Positions 1 to 7,642 of a DNA stretch of 35,826 bases are shown piece by piece. The first letter of the stretch is position 1; each line of letters begins with the position of its first letter. The translations under genes were made by a program, and so were the position numbers. Source of the DNA: Gammaproteobacteria bacterium (GTDB taxonomy: Bacteria > Pseudomonadota > Gammaproteobacteria > GCA-002705445 > GCA-002716945); assembly GCA_002698665.1 (NCBI GenBank), contig NZZP01000006.1, positions 1 to 35,826 on the forward strand, read 5' to 3'. The notes under the pieces are model-generated. The model searched no databases, was not told where the DNA came from, and worked only from the letters and a program-made list of their open reading frames with translations.

Positions 1-1
1 A

Positions 2-223
2 TCAATACCTGCTATTTTTATGGCGACTGCATATCAATCAATACAATTATATGAAGAAAGTAACACCGGAATCTTAAATGAACACTTGCTTGGAATGTTT
101 TTATCTTTTATATTTTCATACATAACTATCCATTTATTTATATCTACTATAAATAAAATATCATTTACGCCATATATAATATACCGAATTATTTTAGGTA
201 TTAGTTTGCTTATGTTTATCTAG
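2..223 (+). CDS. uppP: Undecaprenyl-diphosphatase UppP (BacA), 3' end only
   Basis: This is the C-terminal part of the membrane enzyme that dephosphorylates undecaprenyl pyrophosphate to recycle the lipid carrier for peptidoglycan and LPS. The open frame runs in from the left edge (codons from base 2, first residues [10 protein letters not shown]) to a TAG at 221-223, so about 73 residues are present of a family usually near 265. The SIPAI segment and the last hydrophobic stretch ending [16 protein letters not shown] match the C-terminal UppP pattern (SIPAI...FxxYRxxLG). The ATG at base 20 is an internal Met, not the start. The 3' end overlaps the end of the convergent cca gene by 30 bases. 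The identification rests on these two short motifs; the catalytic part lies outside the window. Confidence 0.8.
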   Translation, partial: SIPAIFMATAYQSIQLYEESNTGILNEHLLGMFLSFIFSYITIHLFISTINKISFTPYIIYRIILGISLLMFI

Positions 224-1303
224 AAAACCTTGAATATGATTTCTTGTAATATTAATATGCGCTTCTTCAATAATTTTTTTTATTTCTTTTCCTGATTTAG
301 ATTGATCTTTATCACTTAATTTATAGTTCATTATATTACCCATAAGGCTTTCAAAAAAATTCTTATGACCATCAAACAAATTTATATCAGTGTTATAGAC
401 ACATCCCATAAACGAATCTAATCGAGATTTTTTTCTAGCATCTAATTTTTTTATTAACGATAATAATTTTTTAGCTTCATCAGTAGATTTTGGAACATAT
501 GAAACAAAATCATTGAAGCAATCATTTAATAGTAACGTAAGATCTCTGCATTCATTTGGTATCTTTAGTCTGTCTGAAAATGATACAATATCACTCCTTG
601 AGTCTATCCAATTATATATTTGGACTGCAATAACATCTAATTTTTTTGGATTATTAGAATAGAAACACTTGAAATTATAGTTTTTGATTTCAGGAAATAA
701 TACCTTGCCAGCGTTGCATTTAATGAGAAAACTAAAAAATTCATTTAAGTATTCATCAGATTTATATATTTCCATCCATATGCGTTCAGCAGTTAAAAAT
801 TCTAATTCTCCCGACTCTATTATATCTCCGATTAATTTTAAAGTATTGGGCACTACCTCAAAATTCTGTAGTCTTGCGTAAAACCTTGCCACCCGCAGGA
901 CTCTTAGAGGATCCTCAGAAAATGCATTTGAAACATGTCTTATTTTTTTATTTTTGATATCTTCTTGTCCGTTAAAAGGGTCTACTAATTTACCATTTTC
1001 ATCTTTAGCTATAGCATTGATTGTTATATCTCGCCTCGATAAATCTTCCTCTATCGTAACATTAGGATTTGTATCAAAATCAAAGCCTGTGTAGCCATGA
1101 CCAGATTTTCTTTCTGTTCTAGCTAAGGCATATTCTTCTCCAGTCTTTGGATGGATAAATACTGGAAAATCTTTTCCAACCTGTTTAAATTTTTTTTTAA
1201 GCATTTCTTCCGGTGAAGATCCAACCACAACCCAGTCTCTCTCTTTTACCTGTTGTCCCAATAGACTATCTCTAATTGCACCACCTACAAGATATATCTT
1301 CAT
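194..1303 (-). CDS. cca: CCA-adding tRNA nucleotidyltransferase
   Basis: This enzyme adds or repairs the CCA 3' end of tRNAs in the cytoplasm, using CTP and ATP. The N-terminus [19 protein letters not shown] is the class II nucleotidyltransferase signature, followed by ERDWVVVG and, near residue 90, [10 protein letters not shown]. The first catalytic carboxylate, Asp21 in the E. coli protein, is Glu here (E21-R-D23), while D23 is kept. At 369 residues it is shorter than the E. coli enzyme (about 412) and I see no HD phosphohydrolase motif in the C-terminal part, so it is probably the transferase-only form. Its ATG overlaps the stop of the upstream epimerase gene by four bases, suggesting translational coupling. 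Its 3' end overlaps the convergent uppP end. Confidence 0.93.
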   Translation of the reverse strand: MKIYLVGGAIRDSLLGQQVKERDWVVVGSSPEEMLKKKFKQVGKDFPVFIHPKTGEEYALARTERKSGHGYTGFDFDTNPNVTIEEDLSRRDITINAIAKDENGKLVDPFNGQEDIKNKKIRHVSNAFSEDPLRVLRVARFYARLQNFEVVPNTLKLIGDIIESGELEFLTAERIWMEIYKSDEYLNEFFSFLIKCNAGKVLFPEIKNYNFKCFYSNNPKKLDVIAVQIYNWIDSRSDIVSFSDRLKIPNECRDLTLLLNDCFNDFVSYVPKSTDEAKKLLSLIKKLDARKKSRLDSFMGCVYNTDINLFDGHKNFFESLMGNIMNYKLSDKDQSKSGKEIKKIIEEAHINITRNHIQGFLDKHKQTNT

Positions 1304-2247
1304 TTTTTTCTTCCTGATTCTTTTCTAAGCTTCATCATTCTTTTTTGTTTATAATTTATATTCAAGTATCTGGGTACTATATCTTCAAGATTAGATGTGC
1401 CTTTGTATCCGCTAGAGCTTATACTGTCAACTTGCAATGAATAATAGTTATCCATGGTAAAGATTTTACCTGGAAGGTTCTGAAATACTCTTGCTTGCAA
1501 TCTAGATAATGTTTGATTTAGAGGAACTACAAATCTCTTTATTTTCAATGTGTTAATTGTAATATTGATCAATTCTTGAAATGTATATTCTTTTGGTCCT
1601 GTAGCATCAAAAGTTTGGCCATATGTATTTATATCAGTAATTGAATTCATCATGAATTCCGTTAAATCATCTACATATATCGGCATGAATTTTGACTTTG
1701 GGCATGCAAGCGGAAATATAATTGCAAATTTTAATATTTGAGAAAATTTATTGAAAAAAGAATCATCTTCACCAAACACTATAGAGGGTCTAAATATTGT
1801 AATATTTGAAAATTTTTTTGTTGTCTCTAGCAAGTAACTTTCTGCCTGACCTTTTGTTCTTAAATATTCACTTCTGGCATGAACATCAGCATTTAACGAA
1901 CTAATATGGAGATATCTTTTAATTTTGTTTTTTGCTAATGCATTAGAGATTTTCTTAGTAAGTTCATAATGTAATTTTTCAAAAGTATTGTCTTGATTGT
2001 ATTCGTTAAGAATACCAATAGTATTTATAACAAGATCACAATCTTTGAAATTATGTATAAGAGACCTCTCGTCTTGTACATTTGTCTGGATTATTTCTAC
2101 GTTAGGTATTAGCTTCAAATCATGATTAGAATTGATAGATCTTGACAAGATGCACACTTTTTCTGATAACTTGAATATCTTATTTGCTAAATGTGAACCA
2201 ATAAATCCAGTTCCTCCTAGTATTATTATTTTTCTTAGTTTTTGCAT
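1300..2247 (-). CDS. NAD(P)-dependent epimerase/dehydratase (atypical SDR, NDUFA9-like)
   Basis: This 315-residue protein starts with a Rossmann dinucleotide-binding motif, [11 protein letters not shown] (about residues 10-20), and has the atypical-SDR pattern: VINTIGI near residue 77, a Ser-rich HISSLNAD strand, and a Tyr-x3-Lys-like [11 protein letters not shown]. That pattern, with [11 protein letters not shown] and the DDL strand later on, fits the complex-I NDUFA9-like / YfcH-type SDR group. These proteins bind NAD(P) and often have no defined substrate; in bacteria some are assigned to quinone or NADH-dehydrogenase biology. It lies upstream of cca with a four-base overlap and is probably the first gene of a two-gene operon. 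A TATAAT element at 2271-2276 (minus strand) could be its -10, but no convincing -35 is visible. The C-terminal tail is very basic ([16 protein letters not shown]). Confidence 0.8.
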   Translation of the reverse strand: MQKLRKIIILGGTGFIGSHLANKIFKLSEKVCILSRSINSNHDLKLIPNVEIIQTNVQDERSLIHNFKDCDLVINTIGILNEYNQDNTFEKLHYELTKKISNALAKNKIKRYLHISSLNADVHARSEYLRTKGQAESYLLETTKKFSNITIFRPSIVFGEDDSFFNKFSQILKFAIIFPLACPKSKFMPIYVDDLTEFMMNSITDINTYGQTFDATGPKEYTFQELINITINTLKIKRFVVPLNQTLSRLQARVFQNLPGKIFTMDNYYSLQVDSISSSGYKGTSNLEDIVPRYLNINYKQKRMMKLRKESGRKK

Positions 2248-2308
2248 GATTATGAGCTATTATTAACACTATTATAAAGCATTAATTCGTTACAGACTAT
2301 TAGGATAT

Positions 2309-2788
2309 ATGGATAGTAAGAAAATAAAAGATGATATGTTTGTTGTTTTAACATATACGATATTCGATTTGGAAAAAAACATTATAGAGAAGGTAGACTC
2401 TCCTATTTCTCACATACAAGGTTTTGGTAAAAAATTACTTCAAAAAATTGAAGATAAGCTGAATGGTAAACAAGCTGGGGATGAACTAGAGGTTAGAATT
2501 GAGCCTGGTGATGGCTTTGGTGACTATGATGACTCGTTGATTATTAAAGATAAATTATCTAATGTTCCCGAAGAATATAGAAAAAAAGACGAGCTTATAT
2601 CGTTTGTGAATGAAAAAGGTGATAAGAAGGATTTTAGAGTAATAGATTTGAACAATGAAACCATCACATTAGATGGCAATCATTATCTTGCAGGCAAAGA
2701 ACTTGTTTATAAGATAAAAATATTAGATGTAAGAGAGTCTACTCCTTTTGATAAGGAGCAGGCTCAAATTAATATGTTAAATGGATAG
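2309..2788 (+). CDS. FKBP-type peptidyl-prolyl cis-trans isomerase, SlyD-like
   Basis: This is a 159-residue cytoplasmic prolyl isomerase and chaperone of the SlyD/FkpB group. The FKBP half is visible in SHIQGFGKKLLQKIEDKL and the GDGFGDYD stretch (family pattern PxDAYGEYD). The insert-in-flap region follows, then LDGNHYLAGKELVYKIKI, which matches the DxNHPLAGKxLxF signature closing the FKBP domain. Unlike E. coli SlyD it has no His/Cys-rich metal-binding tail, so a role in nickel handling is not supported. A plausible ribosome binding site (taggat) lies just before the ATG. The gene stands alone between the divergent epimerase-cca pair and the convergent PEPCK-like gene. Confidence 0.85.
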   Translation: MDSKKIKDDMFVVLTYTIFDLEKNIIEKVDSPISHIQGFGKKLLQKIEDKLNGKQAGDELEVRIEPGDGFGDYDDSLIIKDKLSNVPEEYRKKDELISFVNEKGDKKDFRVIDLNNETITLDGNHYLAGKELVYKIKILDVRESTPFDKEQAQINMLNG

Positions 2789-2819
2789 ATTATGATGCGA
2801 CTAAACTGAGCTCTAAGAT

Positions 2820-4727
2820 TTAAGTCAAACTCATGTTTAAAACACCTTCCATTTTTTCTGCCATCTCTGACTTACCTGTTCTACTATCACCAATTGTGGC
2901 AATGGTAACATCAACTTCTTTGATGGAGTCGTCACCTAATAATTTACGTTTATGAACAGCGGTATTTTTTATAAGTTTAATCATATCGTGAGCTGCACGT
3001 TCCGGGCCATGATGCTCAACCAGTTCACGACTATCAAAACCACATTTTTCTAGTAACTCATCAGAACTTTCTTTATAAACACCAGCCATTAACATGCTAT
3101 GAGCTAAACCAATTTGCATTTTTCCTTCTTTCACACGACTTTTAAAGTTATTCCAAAACTTGGTTTCAATTTCTTCAAACTTTTCACACATATCAGCGTG
3201 TTCAGGTAGTACTTTCCAGTCTTTATCTTTTAAGAGAGGGAAAGGGTTAGCCCAATAACTAATTTCAACATCACCTCTATGTGTTTGTGTACTTCCAGCA
3301 GCAACCCTTGCGCCGCTTCTGAAGTGTTCTAAAGCATCATCAGGTGTCATATCTGTCTTCATGCAATCCTCACCTGGAGCCATCAGCTTATAGTTATTTA
3401 GATATAAAAGGATATCAAGTTCTGAGCCTGTAGAAATTTCAGAGTATTCCGTTACTGGTACAATCTGCCTGGCGTTAGTACCTGAGTGCTTGTTGTAACC
3501 TATCTCTCTGCCTTCCATTTGCATTTTGGCATGTTCACTAAAGCCATCTAAACAGCAAAATGCACCGGTTTCAGTACCATAGAAATAAGGCACATTATTT
3601 TCTAAAGTTGCTCTACCCATATCATCAGCTTTGATAAATGAATCAAATATGTATGGTTCATTAGTTTTTTCATCGAATCTAACAACATATCTTGTTGCAC
3701 CACAATGGAGAGGTAGATCGCCTTTTAATATGCAAAGCACATTATGTAGGGTCAACATAGGTTTTTTTCCATAACCAAAATATTGACATTCATCGAGACC
3801 TGGAATTAGTCCAACTAATATATCATTTTCTTTATCATGATAGTAACCAAGATCTTTCATATCAGAATTAGGACAGCCTAATACGAAAATTCCATCTGGT
3901 TGTTTTTTTGTAATATTATCAATTTTAGAGAAAGGAAATAAATTTAATAGACCAGGTTCAATTTCTATGTAACCCCGTGTTTTATGGATGTAGCATAATA
4001 TATTCCACGCTCCAATCTCAAAAGGTATAGCTACATATTCCTCTGGTTTAAATGAATCATTTTTAACTGGATTATGGTCTAATGCAAAAAAAGGAAAAGC
4101 TCGTTTGTTTGCATGAGTTGTGTAGTAAACACCTGTTCTCATATCAGCTGCAGTAGTAACTGGCACTTGATTTAAGTTTGAATAATCACCTGGTAAGTTT
4201 ACATAATGCCCAGAAATTTCTCCTACAGCAACATTAGGGTGACACTCCAAACCTTGGGTTCTTCTCACTCCTTCACCTAGACCAGCTCTTATCAATAGAA
4301 TCCTTCTGGTTTCAATTATTAATTCTGATAATTTGTCTGCTTTTGTAGATACTTTGTCTTTTATTTCTTCTGCATCTATTCCATTTTCTAGAATTTCATT
4401 ATGCAATCTGACAAGCCTAGTATAGGATTTAGTTCTATAGTGGTGAAATGCACCATCAATAAATTTCACAGAATCTCTGGCATCCCTTAATTCGTCTCCT
4501 GAAAGTGGAGTAGCAGCCTCTATTATAGATATATATGCTTCAGGCCCTATACTTTCTATGTATTCAATTTTATGAAGTACATCTTCTTTTAGATCAGTAT
4601 TTTCACGATTTTTAAGCTCTTTAATAAATTGCTTTTTATAAATATCTAGGTACTGCGCAAATGCTTTGCTTTTTAATAGTTGTACCGGGGTAGAACACCC
4701 ATCTCTTATTTCTAGAATTTCTTCCAT
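2820..4727 (-). CDS. Unknown protein, PEP carboxykinase-like with a C-terminal HprK-type P-loop
   Basis: I do not know a named family for this 635-residue protein. Several blocks resemble ATP-type PEP carboxykinase in the same order: LPLHCGA (338-344; PEPCK MHCSA), KADDMG (366-371; GDDEHG), YGTETGAFCC (383-392; FEGGCYAK) and TPDDALEHFRSGARVAAGST (461-480; TPEQAxYHFLSGxTAKxAGTE). The kinase-1a P-loop expected between the first two blocks is absent; instead GDSRTGKSEM (613-622), very like the HPr kinase Walker A, stands only 13 residues before the stop. A longer frame exists from a TTG at 4808 (662 aa), but I prefer the ATG at 4725-4727: it has an AGAGAG ribosome binding site, and a TATAAT -10 on the minus strand (4767-4772) lies inside the longer version. 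The gene is divergent from sat, hinting at a link to sulfur energy metabolism. The alignments are from memory, so function is open. Confidence 0.6.
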   Translation of the reverse strand: MEEILEIRDGCSTPVQLLKSKAFAQYLDIYKKQFIKELKNRENTDLKEDVLHKIEYIESIGPEAYISIIEAATPLSGDELRDARDSVKFIDGAFHHYRTKSYTRLVRLHNEILENGIDAEEIKDKVSTKADKLSELIIETRRILLIRAGLGEGVRRTQGLECHPNVAVGEISGHYVNLPGDYSNLNQVPVTTAADMRTGVYYTTHANKRAFPFFALDHNPVKNDSFKPEEYVAIPFEIGAWNILCYIHKTRGYIEIEPGLLNLFPFSKIDNITKKQPDGIFVLGCPNSDMKDLGYYHDKENDILVGLIPGLDECQYFGYGKKPMLTLHNVLCILKGDLPLHCGATRYVVRFDEKTNEPYIFDSFIKADDMGRATLENNVPYFYGTETGAFCCLDGFSEHAKMQMEGREIGYNKHSGTNARQIVPVTEYSEISTGSELDILLYLNNYKLMAPGEDCMKTDMTPDDALEHFRSGARVAAGSTQTHRGDVEISYWANPFPLLKDKDWKVLPEHADMCEKFEEIETKFWNNFKSRVKEGKMQIGLAHSMLMAGVYKESSDELLEKCGFDSRELVEHHGPERAAHDMIKLIKNTAVHKRKLLGDDSIKEVDVTIATIGDSRTGKSEMAEKMEGVLNMSLT

Positions 4728-4766
4728 ATTTAATTCTCTCTTATTTGTTAATATTTTTAATATAGT

Positions 4767-4772
4767 ATTATA
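4767..4772 (-). promoter_or_regulatory. Probable -10 element for the PEPCK-like gene
   Basis: On the minus strand the bases read TATAAT, a perfect -10. Transcription would start near 4760, leaving a leader of about 33 bases before the preferred ATG at 4727, with AGAGAG in ribosome-binding position. The -35 region is poor (AAAGCA at 17 bp). The position argues against the upstream TTG start at 4808. Confidence 0.4.
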
Positions 4773-4830
4773 CCTATATCGTACAAAAGTGCTTTGACTT
4801 TTTTGCAACGTTGATTATAGTATTAGTCAC

Positions 4831-4860
4831 TTGTATCATCAATGCTAATTTAATTATAAT
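4831..4860 (+). promoter_or_regulatory. Probable sigma70-type promoter of sat
   Basis: TTGTAT (4831-4836) is followed after 18 bases by a perfect TATAAT (4855-4860). The start of transcription would fall around 4867, only some 8 bases before the sat ATG at 4875, so the transcript would be almost leaderless. This agrees with the lack of any purine-rich ribosome binding site before sat. It lies back to back with the promoter of the divergent PEPCK-like gene. Confidence 0.45.
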
Positions 4861-4874
4861 TTTATGGATTTTTT

Positions 4875-6068
4875 ATGAAAAATTTGATAGAGCCCCATGG
4901 ATCAAGCACTCTAAACCCTTTATTTATTGAAGATATTCAAAAAAGAGAGCGAATTTTGCAAGACGCAGATAATATGAAAAAAGTACTAATTAATTCTGCA
5001 GCAGCTGCAAATGTAGTTATGTTAGGTGCTGGTTACTTCAACCCACTTGAGGGCTTTATGGGCAAAAATGATGCATTTTCTGTTGCAGAAAATCTAGTGA
5101 CCGAAAATGGGCTATTTTGGCCAATACCAATTATTAACCTTACTAAAATTGATGATAATTTTGCTGTTGGAGAAAAAATAGCACTTTTGGATCCCAATAT
5201 AGAGGGTAACCCTATTATTGCAGTCCAGGAAATATCTGAAATAACCAGTTTGAATGACGATGAATTACAATTGCTCACACACAAAATTTTTGGCACAACT
5301 GATACAGAACACCCGGGTGTTGCTAATTTTCTCAGTCTTGGAAATGTTATGTTGGCTGGAAATATCCAAGTATTGAATTATAGCTATTTTCCAGAAGATT
5401 TCCCCGGTACTTTCTATACTGCGCCAGAAATTAGAGATATGTTAGCAAAAGCTAACTGGGGTACTACGGTTGCGTTTCAAACAAGAAATCCAATGCATAG
5501 GGCTCATGAAGAATTATGCAAAATGGCATTAGAAAGAGTAGAAGCTGATGGTGTATTAATTCATATGACATTAGGTAAACTTAAAGATGGTGATATCCCC
5601 GGAGATATTAGAAACAAAGCAATAGAAAAAATGGTCGAATTATACTTCCCTGAAAATACCGTTATGATTACTGGTTTTGGTTTTGACATGCTTTATGCTG
5701 GACCGAGAGAAGCACTTCTACATGCGGTTTTTCGTCAAAATTGTGGATGTACTCACTTAATTGTCGGAAGAGACCATGCTGGTGTTGGAGATTACTATGG
5801 CCCATTTGAGGCACAAGAAAACTTTGACTTAGATATTGTCAAGAAATCTCTTAAGCTTAAGATTTTCTCGGCAGACCATACTGCATATTCTAAAAAACTC
5901 AATAAAGTTGTAATGATGCGAGATGTGAAAGATCATAATAAGGATGATTTTGTCCTTCTTTCAGGAACCAAAGTTAGAGAGATGTTATCAAATGGAGAAG
6001 AGTTACCAGAAGAATTTGCAAGAAAGGAAGTTGCAGAAATACTTATGAAATATTATCAATCCCTTTAG
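4875..6068 (+). CDS. sat: Sulfate adenylyltransferase (ATP sulfurylase)
   Basis: Sat interconverts ATP plus sulfate with APS plus pyrophosphate. In sulfur oxidisers it runs from APS and PPi towards ATP and sulfate, giving substrate-level ATP. The 397-residue protein carries the adenylyl-binding motif QTRNPMHRAHE (202-212), a QxRNPxHxxH block, then GRDHAGVGDYYGPFE (from 298) and the C-terminal SGTKVREML. It is the monofunctional bacterial type: no APS-kinase domain is present. Immediately downstream, after a gap holding a small ORF, come aprM, aprB and aprA, which make the APS, so the direction of catalysis here is very likely oxidative. There is no evident Shine-Dalgarno sequence at the ATG. 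Confidence 0.95.
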   Translation: MKNLIEPHGSSTLNPLFIEDIQKRERILQDADNMKKVLINSAAAANVVMLGAGYFNPLEGFMGKNDAFSVAENLVTENGLFWPIPIINLTKIDDNFAVGEKIALLDPNIEGNPIIAVQEISEITSLNDDELQLLTHKIFGTTDTEHPGVANFLSLGNVMLAGNIQVLNYSYFPEDFPGTFYTAPEIRDMLAKANWGTTVAFQTRNPMHRAHEELCKMALERVEADGVLIHMTLGKLKDGDIPGDIRNKAIEKMVELYFPENTVMITGFGFDMLYAGPREALLHAVFRQNCGCTHLIVGRDHAGVGDYYGPFEAQENFDLDIVKKSLKLKIFSADHTAYSKKLNKVVMMRDVKDHNKDDFVLLSGTKVREMLSNGEELPEEFARKEVAEILMKYYQSL

Positions 6069-6076
6069 ATAGTAAG

Positions 6077-6101
6077 GTAAATAAAGAATATGCTTATTTA
6101 C
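6077..6101 (+). terminator. Weak AT-rich hairpin after sat
   Basis: GTAAATAA (6077-6084) pairs perfectly with TTATTTAC (6094-6101) across a 9-base loop, starting 9 bases after the sat stop. The stem is almost all A-T and is not followed by a clear run of T, so it would be a weak terminator or an mRNA 3'-end or processing structure separating sat from the downstream apr transcript. Confidence 0.3.
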
Positions 6102-6112
6102 TAATTAAGTCG

Positions 6113-6141
6113 TTTTAAATACTATAAATATATACTATAAT
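6113..6141 (+). promoter_or_regulatory. Possible promoter for the small ORF-aprM-aprB-aprA transcript
   Basis: A perfect TATAAT lies at 6136-6141, with a weak -35 (TTTTAA at 6113-6118) at 17-base spacing. Transcription would start near 6148, giving a leader of about 26 bases that carries a strong ribosome binding site before the ATG at 6174. It would allow aprMBA to be expressed independently of sat. Confidence 0.4.
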
Positions 6142-6173
6142 CATTCAAGCAGATATCAAAGAAAGGAGAGATT

Positions 6174-6323
6174 ATGTCTAAATACAATAAGAATATCACT
6201 GATTATGCAATTACTCACAGATGCAGACATTTTCATAAACTAGATATCATATCATTACCAACAATTAGAGAATCTGATAATAATCATAAGTCAATAAAAC
6301 GAATATCAGGTTTTAATAAATAG
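6174..6323 (+). CDS. Small basic ORF (49 aa) between sat and aprM, unknown function
   Basis: I do not recognise this product. The ORF has an unusually strong ribosome binding site for this window (AAAGGAGAG, 6162-6170 region) a few bases before its ATG. Its TAG stop at 6321-6323 runs straight into the AGGAGA ribosome binding site of aprM, whose ATG follows at 6332. The predicted protein is hydrophilic and basic, with no signal peptide or membrane segment. Residues 15-21 read HRCRHFH, a cluster of three His and one Cys that could bind a metal or simply be chance. The placement suggests it is translated with the APS reductase genes. It could be a cofactor-handling or regulatory peptide, or only a leader ORF that couples translation into aprM. 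Function is not inferable from sequence alone. Confidence 0.55.
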   Translation: MSKYNKNITDYAITHRCRHFHKLDIISLPTIRESDNNHKSIKRISGFNK

Positions 6324-6331
6324 GAGAAATT

Positions 6332-7111
6332 ATGCTAACCACCAATCCTTTTGTAGATAATGTTTTAAATGTTCCATTTGTAGCTCTTCAGATATTTTTA
6401 ATTTTAATGGTAGTACTTACAATAGGTGGTGTGGTACTTGATATGATTCATAAAAAGAATGTTAAGTTTTTCTTTGAGAATGCTAAAAAAGCAAAGCTAT
6501 CTGCGACTAAGTCTGTTCCTACAGGTAAAAAGGTTGCTATCATTGCCAAAACTTTAGCTCATGATGTCGCAACCTCCGCTGAATTCTGTGGTGTAACCAG
6601 AAGAGTCACACATTTACTGGGTATGTATGGAACGATTGCTTTCTGGGTTTCATCAGCTGTTCTAATATTTAGCAACCCAACGACATCTACATGGCCAATA
6701 ATCTGGCATGTAGGTGCATTAATGACATGTATAGGAGGATACTGGTTTTGGTTTATTCAAAGAGTAGATGTCAGATCAGAAGGATACAGTTGGACTAGAG
6801 TTGTTTTTGCTGATTTGTTTGTAATGTCACTAGTTTTAACATCTACATTCGGTTTACTTTGGTCTTACTTTCAGTCAACTAATTCATCAGTACTAGCAGT
6901 ATTATTTTTTATTTTGTTTGCATTATCAAATATTGTATTATTTGGTGGAGTGTATTGGTCTAAATTTGCTCATATGTTTTATAAACCAGGTGCTGCAATA
7001 CAGAAGCACCTAGCAAAAGCAGATGGTTCAAGAGATGATTTACCTGAACCTGCAGACTTGCCAAAACAGTATGGACTTGGTATAAAACGTCAAGAACCAC
7101 AGAATTATTAG
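6332..7111 (+). CDS. aprM: APS reductase membrane anchor AprM
   Basis: This 259-residue protein is read as the membrane subunit thought to link AprBA to the quinone pool in sulfur oxidisers that lack QmoABC. I see about five hydrophobic segments: roughly 13-36, 92-111, 121-140, 154-177 and 183-206. Several histidines lie at or near their ends (for example in RRVTHLLGMYG, IIWHVGALM and SKFAHMF) and could ligate b-type haem, as in the related NarI/QmoC membrane proteins. The C-terminal 50 residues are hydrophilic and probably cytoplasmic. It has a good ribosome binding site (AGGAGAAATT) and directly precedes aprB and aprA in the same orientation. The name rests mainly on that context and topology; haem binding is inference. 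Confidence 0.85.
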   Translation: MLTTNPFVDNVLNVPFVALQIFLILMVVLTIGGVVLDMIHKKNVKFFFENAKKAKLSATKSVPTGKKVAIIAKTLAHDVATSAEFCGVTRRVTHLLGMYGTIAFWVSSAVLIFSNPTTSTWPIIWHVGALMTCIGGYWFWFIQRVDVRSEGYSWTRVVFADLFVMSLVLTSTFGLLWSYFQSTNSSVLAVLFFILFALSNIVLFGGVYWSKFAHMFYKPGAAIQKHLAKADGSRDDLPEPADLPKQYGLGIKRQEPQNY

Positions 7112-7150
7112 AGAATTAGAGTTTAAAGAAGAGATTAACGGAGAAATATT

Positions 7151-7642
7151 ATGTCAACTTTTGTATATATGACCAGATGCGATGGATGTGGACATTGCGT
7201 AGATATCTGTCCTTCAGATATCATGCATATCGATAAATTAATTAGGAGAGCGGTAAATATCGAACCTAATTTTTGCTGGGAATGTTATTCCTGTGTAAAA
7301 GCTTGCCCGCAAAATGCAATAGATGTGCGTGGCTATGCAGACTTTGCACCCATGGGTCACAAAGTTAGAGTTCTAAGAGAAGAAGAAAAAGGAGTAATTA
7401 GTTGGAAAATAAAATTTAGAAATGGTCATATGAAAAGTTTTGTATCTCCAATCACAACAAAACCATGGGGGAAGTACATTCCTCATCTAGCTGAGAAAAA
7501 TATTCCTACAAAAGCAGAACATGAGAACAATCAATTGTATGGTGAACCTAAATATCTCAAAACCGGAAAGGTTCCTGTATCTGAGACAGGATTACCAGTC
7601 ATGGAAAAAGTTGGTAAACTAAAACAAGGAGTGTACTACTAA
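7151..7642 (+). CDS. aprB: Adenylylsulfate reductase beta subunit (iron-sulfur)
   Basis: AprB is the electron-transfer subunit of dissimilatory APS reductase. It has two 4Fe-4S sites: C10-x2-C13-x2-C16-x3-C20-P and C42-x2-C45-x2-C48-x3-C52-P. After the ferredoxin part (to about residue 60) comes the AprB-specific region that wraps around AprA, including a segment rich in Trp and Lys near 85-110. The 163-residue length is normal for the sulfur-oxidiser type. It is preceded by a GGAGAA ribosome binding site, and its TAA stop overlaps the aprA ATG by one base (TAATG), which should couple the two subunits' translation. Electrons from sulfite oxidation at the AprA flavin would pass through these clusters to AprM. 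Confidence 0.96.
   Translation: MSTFVYMTRCDGCGHCVDICPSDIMHIDKLIRRAVNIEPNFCWECYSCVKACPQNAIDVRGYADFAPMGHKVRVLREEEKGVISWKIKFRNGHMKSFVSPITTKPWGKYIPHLAEKNIPTKAEHENNQLYGEPKYLKTGKVPVSETGLPVMEKVGKLKQGVYY

Noticed and set aside
4728-4808. 27-codon N-terminal extension of the PEPCK-like protein from a TTG start
   Set aside because: A good -10 lies inside it and the internal ATG at 4727 has its own ribosome binding site, so the extension is probably untranslated leader.
5033-5296. Minus-strand ORF inside sat, and similar long antisense frames inside groEL, rho, purD and ilvE
   Set aside because: They lie wholly in other frames of well-recognised genes, have no motifs, and have low-complexity or Ser-rich translations typical of antisense frames.
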